A stretch of DNA of 13,812 nucleotides, from assembly GCA_028686565.1 (NCBI GenBank), contig JAQUBU010000037.1:1-13812 (forward strand), in the 5' to 3' direction. Positions within the stretch are counted from its first letter, which is position 1. Every line of letters begins with the position of its first letter. The stretch comes from Syntrophomonadaceae bacterium. GTDB taxonomy: Bacteria; Bacillota; Syntrophomonadia; Syntrophomonadales; Syntrophomonadaceae. This document shows, in pieces, positions 1 through 5,979 of this stretch. Made by a program: the position numbers and the translations under genes. The notes below the pieces were generated by a model. That model was not told where the DNA came from and made no database searches. It worked only from the letters and a program-made list of their open reading frames with translations.

Positions 1-125
1 GATAGATTATATGACACGTAAATCATAAAATTCATAGGAGAGGAATAAGGTCCTCACAAAAACGAAGTATAATAAATAGAAATCTTTGTCATATAAATTG
101 AACAATGCTTATTTTTTGATCTCTT

Positions 126-151
126 AAAATCCCCTAATGGGGGATTTTTTT
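126..151 (+). terminator. Rho-independent terminator of an upstream gene
   Basis: A 9-bp stem (126-134 pairing with 140-148, core AATCCCC/GGGGATT) closes a 5-base loop and ends in a run of seven T (145-151). This is a canonical intrinsic terminator on the plus strand. It probably ends transcription of a gene lying left of the window; positions 1-125 contain no supportable coding region, only possible last codons of such a gene. Between it and the ABC gene there is a TTGACA-like -35 at 206-211, but no good -10 at the right distance. Confidence 0.8.
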
Positions 152-313
152 GCATATTAAAGGAATTTGATGTAATTAACAGAAGAATAAAGTTAGCATA
201 GGGGTTTGACACCGCGATGCGATATCTATTCAGTATTCGAAGGATAAATATAGTAATGCAAATCTGTTTAATAACAAGCACGGATATATATTTGTGAAGT
301 GCAGGTGATAATT

Positions 314-2485
314 TTGATATTATTGCTTAAAAACGTATGGGGCTATTATCGGCACTATAAATTATATTGCTCCATTTACTACCTTGGTGTGCTGCTGGAC
401 CTGGCGGTTCAGAGTTTTATTGCGCTTAGCTTTAAGTTTTTGCTTGACAATGCTATCATCCCCAAGGATCAAAAGGTAATGGTTCTAATACTGGCTCTGC
501 TGCTTTCGGCGGTGATAGTATCAAAGGTCGGCTATGTCTTTCGATGCTATTTGTATTCTAAAATGATGGCCGGGATTATATGTAGAATTAGAAACCAGCT
601 TTTTGATAAGATGCAGCGGCTTTCTCTAAAATACTATGCCAATTCCAGACCCGGAGAAACTCTGTCTTACTTCTCCAATGATCTTTACAGCATAGAGTAT
701 ATGGTTAATATGGCATTTCCTGTCGGTGTCAAGGCATTCCTGAGTATCGTGGTAAATACCGTAATAATTTTTAACCTGGATTGGAAAATGGCCTCGATTT
801 CATTGCTCGGATTGTTGTTCTGTGCTTTAGGGCCATACTTTTTTAACAGCAGGGTTTCTGCTGCCAATGATCTTATGAAAAATACCCAGGCAGAACTTTT
901 GTCTACAGTTGAAGAGAACCTTAATGCTCAACAGGTGGTGAAATCGTTTAGCCTTCAAAATACGGTCAGGACTTCCTTCCAAAAGGAAAGCGCCCATCTT
1001 TCTGATTTGACTCAGAAAGCCTTCTTTTTAAATGATATCATGGAAATAACGCCCCTCGGGATAATCGAGCTTTTTAACGTAATTATTATTTGTCTGGGGG
1101 CTTTCTTTGCGTTTAATGATTGGATCACTCCAGGGACTCTGGTTTCATTTAACAGTCTTTTTGTGGGACTCAGTGTAGCGGTAGGCAATTTTACCAGGAT
1201 TATCCCGGTTTTAATGGGGTCTTCCTCTTCCATGAAGCGAATTCAAGGTTTTCAAGATGAAAAAGCTGAGGTTGACAATTTACCTGATGCCACAGAGATT
1301 CAAGAATTTCAGAACAGCATTGAGCTTCTAAATGTAAGTTTTGGATATACTGATGAAAATATCTGTTTAAATAATGTAAATCTTAAGATTCCCAAAGGGG
1401 CATCAGTAGCCATAGTGGGACCCAGCGGTTCTGGAAAAAGCTCTATAATTAATCTGATCATGCGATTCTATGATCCCAAAGCAGGCAGTGTGGAAATCGA
1501 TGGTCATGACCTGCGCAGCATTAATATGGAATCGCTGCATCGCCTGATTGGAATTGTACTGCAGGAAAACTTCCTTTTTAATGACACAATTAAAGAAAAC
1601 TTCAGAATAGCAAAACCGGGGGCCAGCGATGAGGATATTGTCTATGCTGCCCAAGCAGCCGAGATTCATGAACATATTATGGATCTTCCCATTGGTTATG
1701 ATACCTTGGCCGGTGAGCGGGGGGCGCAGCTATCCGGAGGGCAGAGGCAGCGAATAGCTTTAGCGCGGGCTTTGCTCTGCAGACCATCAATATTAATATT
1801 AGATGAAGCAACATCAGCTCTTGACCCCAAGACTGAACGTGCCATTAATGAGACGCTTAAACAAATAACCAAAGAAATGACGGTTATAAATATAACCCAC
1901 CGCTTGGACAATACTAAGGACTATGACATGATTTATGTTATGGAACAAGGCCGTGTAGCAGAACACGGAACCCACCAGGAACTTATGGGCAAGCAAGGTC
2001 TCTATGCAGATCTATGTAATAAGCAGACAGGTTTTCTGGTCGGGGATGACTTGAATTATGCAGAAATAGAGGCTAGCAGGCTTTCTAAAATCAATCTGTT
2101 CAAAGATCTGGAAAGTGAAATGCTTGAGGAATTAACAGAATATTTCATTTCTGAATACTATGCACCCGGCAAAATAATAATCAATGCAGGCGAACAGGGT
2201 GATAGATTCTATGTTATCGCCCGCGGAAAAGTTGATATAGTTATAAACCTGGGAGACGATAGCGAGAGGATAGTAAATGTCTTGGAGGACGGAGACTATT
2301 TTGGTGAAATATCTCTCTTGAAGGAAGTCTTGAGGACCGCAACAGTTCGTGCCCGAACCCCCTGTATGTTACTGTCACTCAGGAGACGGCAGTTTGAACG
2401 GGTAGTGTCAAAGACCCCCGGGCTTAGATTGCAGATGGAGGAGGAAATGGACAAGCGTTTAGGACAACTGTCAACAGGTGGATAA
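314..2485 (+). CDS. ABC exporter half-transporter with C-terminal cyclic-nucleotide-binding domain
   Basis: Type IV ABC exporter: a membrane domain followed by an ATPase in one chain, so it should work as a dimer in the cytoplasmic membrane. Residues 1 to about 300 contain several hydrophobic segments typical of the exporter membrane domain. The ATPase shows Walker A GPSGSGKSS (369-377), a Q-loop LQEN, signature LSGGQ (473-477), Walker B ending in D497-E498 and H-loop H529, so it looks fully active. From about residue 595 a cNMP-binding domain (CAP_ED type) follows, with a phosphate-binding cassette FGEISLL...RTATV (F663 to V678, with E665 and R674 kept), compatible with nucleotide binding. 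I chose the TTG at 314 (723 aa) because AGGTGAT at 303-309 is well placed for it; a GTG at 299 would add five residues but has no ribosome binding site. The transported substrate cannot be told. The gene stands alone between two terminators. Fusion of a cNMP domain to an exporter is uncommon but known; here it probably gates transport or ATPase activity (inference). Confidence 0.93.
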   Translation: MILLLKNVWGYYRHYKLYCSIYYLGVLLDLAVQSFIALSFKFLLDNAIIPKDQKVMVLILALLLSAVIVSKVGYVFRCYLYSKMMAGIICRIRNQLFDKMQRLSLKYYANSRPGETLSYFSNDLYSIEYMVNMAFPVGVKAFLSIVVNTVIIFNLDWKMASISLLGLLFCALGPYFFNSRVSAANDLMKNTQAELLSTVEENLNAQQVVKSFSLQNTVRTSFQKESAHLSDLTQKAFFLNDIMEITPLGIIELFNVIIICLGAFFAFNDWITPGTLVSFNSLFVGLSVAVGNFTRIIPVLMGSSSSMKRIQGFQDEKAEVDNLPDATEIQEFQNSIELLNVSFGYTDENICLNNVNLKIPKGASVAIVGPSGSGKSSIINLIMRFYDPKAGSVEIDGHDLRSINMESLHRLIGIVLQENFLFNDTIKENFRIAKPGASDEDIVYAAQAAEIHEHIMDLPIGYDTLAGERGAQLSGGQRQRIALARALLCRPSILILDEATSALDPKTERAINETLKQITKEMTVINITHRLDNTKDYDMIYVMEQGRVAEHGTHQELMGKQGLYADLCNKQTGFLVGDDLNYAEIEASRLSKINLFKDLESEMLEELTEYFISEYYAPGKIIINAGEQGDRFYVIARGKVDIVINLGDDSERIVNVLEDGDYFGEISLLKEVLRTATVRARTPCMLLSLRRRQFERVVSKTPGLRLQMEEEMDKRLGQLSTGG

Positions 2486-2530
2486 AGAAAAACAAGACAG
2501 CGATTCTTTATTGCGGTCTTTCCTGAGGAA

Positions 2531-2558
2531 ATTAGAGGAAGCTATTGCTTCCTCTAAT
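2531..2558. terminator. Shared hairpin between convergent genes
   Basis: A perfect 12-bp stem (2531-2542 with 2547-2558, ATTAGAGGAAGC and its complement) has a 4-base loop. It sits 45 bases after the ABC stop and 8 bases beyond the stop of the minus-strand gene, as expected for a bidirectional terminator. The T-run is short on the plus side (CTTTT) and almost absent on the minus side, so termination may be only partly efficient. Confidence 0.6.
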
Positions 2559-2566
2559 CTTTTGGA

Positions 2567-2965
2567 TTATTTACACCCAGTTCTAAAGCTGATCATTTTA
2601 ATTTTTATAATCGTATCCCCACAATGGTCTACAAAGAATGCCTTGATACGGACCTTGTAAACAACTCCACCTTCCAAAGAATTAACGGGTATAACTTTTA
2701 GAATCTTAAATCCGTATTCATGGCTTGCCTTGACTCTTATGGGGACCTTATTACTTCCTTGCCACATATCAATCTCATAAGAATCAACCCAATTGAAACC
2801 ATGTCTAAAAGTCAGTTTTATTGATTTTATGCTTGGCGAAACATTAGTCTGACCGTTGCGAGGAACAGAGCTTTCTAAAACTAATTGCAGTTCATCATCG
2901 GGACAGTCACGCATCTCTCTTCTGTGGAAATCAAACCAGTTTCTTTCGTGACAACAACTACTCAC
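2567..2965 (-). CDS. Small protein with bacterial Ig-like (SbsA/Big_5-type) domain
   Basis: A 132-residue protein with no known enzymatic motif. The N-terminal third is polar and begins with a Cys-Cys pair (MSSCCHERNWFDFHRRE). From about residue 40 there is a pattern of alternating beta-strands (SPSIKSIKLTF, then YEIDMW, then FKILKV, then VVYKVRI) that resembles the bacterial Ig-like Big_5 domain found in S-layer and other surface proteins. There is no signal peptide, which is odd for that family, so the protein may be cytoplasmic or exported with a partner. The GTG at 2965 is preferred because AAGGAGG lies 7 bases upstream; a TTG at 2971 is too close to that site. Its promoter faces left from 2997-3025 and its end is shared with the ABC gene terminator. 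The domain call is by strand pattern only and needs a profile search; function is unknown. Confidence 0.72.
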   Translation of the reverse strand: MSSCCHERNWFDFHRREMRDCPDDELQLVLESSVPRNGQTNVSPSIKSIKLTFRHGFNWVDSYEIDMWQGSNKVPIRVKASHEYGFKILKVIPVNSLEGGVVYKVRIKAFFVDHCGDTIIKIKMISFRTGCK

Positions 2966-2996
2966 ATTCAACCCTCCTTATCTCCAAGTCTAATAT

Positions 2997-3025
2997 ATAC
3001 TATTCAGATTGAAGTTAAATGTCAC
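2997..3025 (-). promoter_or_regulatory. SigA-type promoter of the Ig-like gene
   Basis: On the minus strand, GTGACA (3025-3020) and TAGTAT (3002-2997) are separated by 17 bases. The predicted transcript would start near 2990, giving a short leader that contains the AAGGAGG site. The fit is good in spacing and moderate in sequence. Confidence 0.45.
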
Positions 3026-3043
3026 AAATATTTATCAAGTTCA

Positions 3044-3072
3044 GTAACAATAAACACCGCAAAATATATAAT
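3044..3072 (+). promoter_or_regulatory. Possible SigA-type promoter of the hairpin-cluster RNA
   Basis: GTAACA (3044-3049) and a perfect TATAAT (3067-3072) are spaced by 17 bases. It is divergent from the minus-strand promoter at 2997-3025. A start near 3079 would place the downstream hairpin cluster at the 5' end of the transcript. AT-rich sequence gives such matches by chance, so this is tentative. Confidence 0.35.
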
Positions 3073-3078
3073 GAGGTG

Positions 3079-3201
3079 AAAAAAATGTCCCCCGCTCCTT
3101 TAAACGGTCGGGTTTCTATAAACAAACAGGCAGCGGGTTATACGAGGCGCTGCCTCGTTATAGCAGTATGTTTAAACTGCTGCGCAGTTTCCGATGCTTA
3201 A
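3079..3201 (+). ncRNA. Candidate structured RNA or palindromic repeat (hairpin cluster)
   Basis: Four pairings lie in 100 bases. CCCGCT (3091-3096) pairs with AGCGGG (3132-3137), enclosing a small AAAC/GTTT hairpin (3102-3105 with 3112-3115). A hairpin CGAGGC-GCT-GCCTCG (3143-3157) can be lengthened by about five or six pairs around one bulged base. A perfect 7-bp hairpin AAACTGC-TGC-GCAGTTT spans 3174-3190. The stretch is more GC-rich than the flanking AT-rich spacer. A 38-residue reading frame (ATG at 3085, stop at 3199-3201) follows an AGGTGA site at 3074-3079, but its C-terminal half is just the hairpins translated, and a start near 3079 would cut off that site. No Rfam family is recognised, so it could equally be a repeat element. 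Confidence 0.3.
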
Positions 3202-3560
3202 CAAAAACAGCTCTACTTTTCATAAAGTTGTTAACTTAATTGTTAATCAGGATATGTATGTTTTTTTAATAATGTTAAGACAAAAAAAGGGAGCAATTTT
3301 TGTCAAGACCTGCAGATAATAGAGGAAAAATAATAAGAGAAGAGAATAAATATAAAAAAAGACTAAGATATGGCAAATAAGGACAGAAAATCTCATATAA
3401 TATTAGATGCCAGTTCTTCATGCGGCTGTTGCATGAATATTTGCTGATATCGGTTCGCTCCCAATGTCCCTTTTCAAAAACTGCTTCCCCTAAGATAAGT
3501 TAAAATATCCGTGACAAGCAATATTTGGAATTACTTATGTAAGTTCATGGAGGGGCTAAA
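3202..3560. other. Intergenic leader of the signalling operon
   Basis: No gene is seen in this 359-base stretch. It is AT-rich and holds an imperfect promoter for the downstream operon: a perfect TATAAT at 3396-3401 with no good -35 (the best is TGGCAA at 3371, spaced 19). Two hairpins are visible. One is an AT-rich 8-bp stem at 3279-3304 (GACAAAAA with TTTTTGTC). The other is a perfect 7-bp stem at 3417-3437 (TTCATGC with GCATGAA) in what would be a leader of about 150 bases. No known riboswitch consensus was recognised. A strong ribosome binding site, GGAGGGG (3549-3555), precedes the first gene. Confidence 0.4.
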
Positions 3561-4868
3561 GTGAAAAAATTTAGTTTTAAGCTTAAATTATTAATCATAC
3601 TGCTGCTTTTTACGTGGCTTACGGGATGTACCAAAATTAACACCACTGAAACTGTATCTTCGACTACACCAAAAGAACTGCTGACTTTTCGCATAACATG
3701 GAAGGCCTATTCCGGCCGGGGAGAAGCAATCCAAAAAATAGTTGATTCATATAACACCTGTAATAATGACCGTATTGAGGTCAAGCTGGCGGATGGGGAC
3801 GAGGATTTTAATTCTATTGAAACCATGCTGAAAGAGGATTCGCCGGTTGATATCTATATGCTTCCGTACAGATTCGTTAAATACTTTGGCAATGATGGGA
3901 AATTGATGGATCTAACGAATGACTTTAAGCAGGAAAAGGACTACTTTTATCAGAATCTATGGGATTTGGCTTCTGTTGATGGCAAAACTTATGGAATGCC
4001 TTGGCTGGGACATTCCATGTGCTTGATATATAACTATGATCTTCTGAAAAAAGCCGGTGTTGATCCCCAGAGCATCAAGAGCATTGACGATCTGGTCGCT
4101 GCCTGTGAGCAGGTTGAGACCAAAACCGAGTCTCGGGGCATTGGTCTGGTAGGTGCCAATCACAACGATGTTTCGTGGATGGTGAATCAGTTTATCTATG
4201 GCTTTGGCTCCAGCCTGGTTAACGACGACGGCAGCAAGGTAGCTGTGAACAACCATAAATCCAAAGCTGCTATTGAATTTTACAAAGATACTCTGGGGCG
4301 GCATGCTCAAAAAACATGGGTTAATGATACTGGTGTTGAGGTAATGGATTACTTCAGAAAGCAGCAGGTAGCATTTGAGTTTCAGGGTTTGTGGGGTGTA
4401 ACCGATATATGGAGAAATGGAAATCCTTTCAAGGTAGGGGTTATTTCCCTTGATGATATTGGGATACATTCGGAAGTAGGACCTATGATGCTGGCTTTGC
4501 CAGCCGGGCTTAGCCCTGAAAAGAAGAACGCTGCGACAAAGTTCATAAGCTACCTGATTTGCAGTGAAGCACAGGAAAAAATCATGAACGGAGAATACAG
4601 CCCTGAACATGACGCATTTTATCCTTTCCGCACACCGGTAAGAAAAGACCTGGCTGACAGCCTGGTTTTCAAGGAGTATCCGGAATTTATACCATTTTTG
4701 GAGGGATTTAAGAACCCGAGCATAGATGTTCCGGTTCCGCGCTGGCAAATTATAAAAGATCAATACTATGCTCCCGGATTACACCAGGTTATGACCGGGA
4801 CTATGTCAGTTGATTCATTTTTAAAAAATATCGAGACTGAAGGAAACAGGATTCTAATCGATCAATAA
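3561..4868 (+). CDS. Family 1 extracellular solute-binding lipoprotein
   Basis: A 435-residue substrate-binding protein of the SBP_bac_1 type, the family that binds sugars, sugar derivatives or polyols for ABC importers. A lipoprotein signal peptide is clear: positive MKK start, hydrophobic core and lipobox LTGC with the lipidated Cys at 23, so the mature protein is anchored on the outer face of the membrane. The body shows family hallmarks such as SVDGKTYGMPW and IYNYDLLKKAGVDP around residues 138-170. The GTG start is set by GGAGGGG just upstream. No ABC permease or ATPase gene accompanies it. It is followed 14 bases later by a response regulator and then a sensor kinase, which suggests that it serves signalling, handing ligand to the kinase sensor, rather than uptake (inference). 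An orphan importer component with a distant permease is the alternative. The ligand is unknown. Confidence 0.9.
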   Translation: MKKFSFKLKLLIILLLFTWLTGCTKINTTETVSSTTPKELLTFRITWKAYSGRGEAIQKIVDSYNTCNNDRIEVKLADGDEDFNSIETMLKEDSPVDIYMLPYRFVKYFGNDGKLMDLTNDFKQEKDYFYQNLWDLASVDGKTYGMPWLGHSMCLIYNYDLLKKAGVDPQSIKSIDDLVAACEQVETKTESRGIGLVGANHNDVSWMVNQFIYGFGSSLVNDDGSKVAVNNHKSKAAIEFYKDTLGRHAQKTWVNDTGVEVMDYFRKQQVAFEFQGLWGVTDIWRNGNPFKVGVISLDDIGIHSEVGPMMLALPAGLSPEKKNAATKFISYLICSEAQEKIMNGEYSPEHDAFYPFRTPVRKDLADSLVFKEYPEFIPFLEGFKNPSIDVPVPRWQIIKDQYYAPGLHQVMTGTMSVDSFLKNIETEGNRILIDQ

Positions 4869-4882
4869 TAGGGGGGAATCTA

Positions 4883-5965
4883 ATGAGGGCGAAAATTCTG
4901 GTTGTAGATGATTCCAAAACAGATCTGATGTTGATAAAGAGTATTTTGTCCGATTATTATGATCTTCTGATGGCCTGTGACGGAATTGAGGCCATGGATT
5001 CAGTTAAAGAAAATCCTAACCTGGATTTAATTATATTGGATCTGAATATGCCTAATATGAACGGATTCGAGGTCTTGGAGGCGCTGCAGAAAAATAGCAC
5101 ATATAGAAAAATAACTACATTGATTTTGACCAACTATGATGAAGTCGAAAATGAAATCAAAGGCCTGGATTTGGGAGCTGTAGATTATATAAGGAAGCCT
5201 CTCAATATGTTGTCATTAAGAAAGAGGATAGAGGTTCATTTAAATCTGCGCAAAGCCCGGAAAAGGGTGGAGGAACACAATCTTATTCTGGAAGAAACGG
5301 TATCAGCCCGAACCAGGGAATTGGTCATAACCAGGGATATCACCATACATGCCTTGATCGGCCTGTTGGAAATACGCAATATCGAGTCCAGGAACCATAC
5401 TGTCAGAACCCAGTCGATGATGAAGGTCCTGTGTGAATTTTTAAGAACCAAGCCCGCTTATTGTCAGATTATGTCTGAGGAATATATTGTTGAACTTATC
5501 AAGACCGCTCCATTGCATGATATCGGAAAAGTAGGCATACCGGATAAAATTCTGTTAAAACCCGGCAAACTTGACCCGCAAGAACTTGAGATTATGAAAA
5601 AACATACGACCTTTGGAGTTGAAGCCCTAAGCTGTGATCTGGCACTTGACGAGAGTGCCACTTTTATTCATACGGCTATTGAAATTGTGGGAACTCATCA
5701 CGAGAAGTATGATGGTTCAGGTTATCCCAAAGGTTTGCATGGTGAGAATATACCGCTGAGCGGACGTTTAATGGCGATTATTGATGTCTATGATGCTCTG
5801 AGAAACGAGAGAGTATATAAGCCGGCGTTTTCCCATGATAAGGCCCTGCAAATCATGTTAAGGGAACGGGGCAAACATTTTGATCCCCATCTGATTGATG
5901 CATTTATGGAAATCGAAAATGATATTAGACTGATATCCAGTAAGTATGTACAAAGTCTTATTTAA
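4883..5965 (+). CDS. Response regulator with HD-GYP domain (predicted c-di-GMP phosphodiesterase)
   Basis: A 360-residue RpfG-like protein. The receiver domain (about 1-120) has the acidic pair D9-D10, phospho-acceptor D53 in LDLNMPNMNG and the conserved K105-P. A charged, probably helical linker (about 120-150) leads to an HD-GYP domain (about 152-350). H172, the H212-D213 pair in HDIGK, H241 and H272-H273 are kept. The signature HHEKYDGSGYP (272-282) is intact, and DVYDAL and RVYK follow in the usual order. All metal ligands expected for hydrolysis of cyclic di-GMP seem present, so it should be an active cytoplasmic phosphodiesterase controlled by phosphorylation. A GGGGGG stretch at 4871-4876 acts as ribosome binding site for the ATG at 4883. 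Only 14 bases separate it from the gene on each side, so the three genes are surely co-transcribed. The likely phosphodonor is the hybrid kinase encoded next. Confidence 0.95.
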   Translation: MRAKILVVDDSKTDLMLIKSILSDYYDLLMACDGIEAMDSVKENPNLDLIILDLNMPNMNGFEVLEALQKNSTYRKITTLILTNYDEVENEIKGLDLGAVDYIRKPLNMLSLRKRIEVHLNLRKARKRVEEHNLILEETVSARTRELVITRDITIHALIGLLEIRNIESRNHTVRTQSMMKVLCEFLRTKPAYCQIMSEEYIVELIKTAPLHDIGKVGIPDKILLKPGKLDPQELEIMKKHTTFGVEALSCDLALDESATFIHTAIEIVGTHHEKYDGSGYPKGLHGENIPLSGRLMAIIDVYDALRNERVYKPAFSHDKALQIMLRERGKHFDPHLIDAFMEIENDIRLISSKYVQSLI

Positions 5966-5979
5966 GAGGGGGAATAGGT

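Noticed and set aside
205..221. A Sigma-54-like -24/-12 element near TTGACACCGCGATGCG
   Set aside because: The GG and GC elements are off by one base and the -24 box lacks the second G. Only a -35-like TTGACA remains, without a matching -10.
2478..2660. A 60-codon plus-strand frame overlapping the ABC stop
   Set aside because: It reads straight through the 12-bp terminator hairpin and into the 3' end of the convergent Ig-like gene, and its product has no recognisable feature.
3408..3560. Possible c-di-GMP riboswitch in the leader of the signalling operon
   Set aside because: The position would be attractive, but I could not find the conserved c-di-GMP-I or -II core sequences; only a simple 7-bp hairpin is visible.
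3957..4763. A 268-codon minus-strand frame
   Set aside because: Lies wholly antisense to the solute-binding lipoprotein, whose family features are clear; the antisense product is cysteine- and arginine-scattered without domains.
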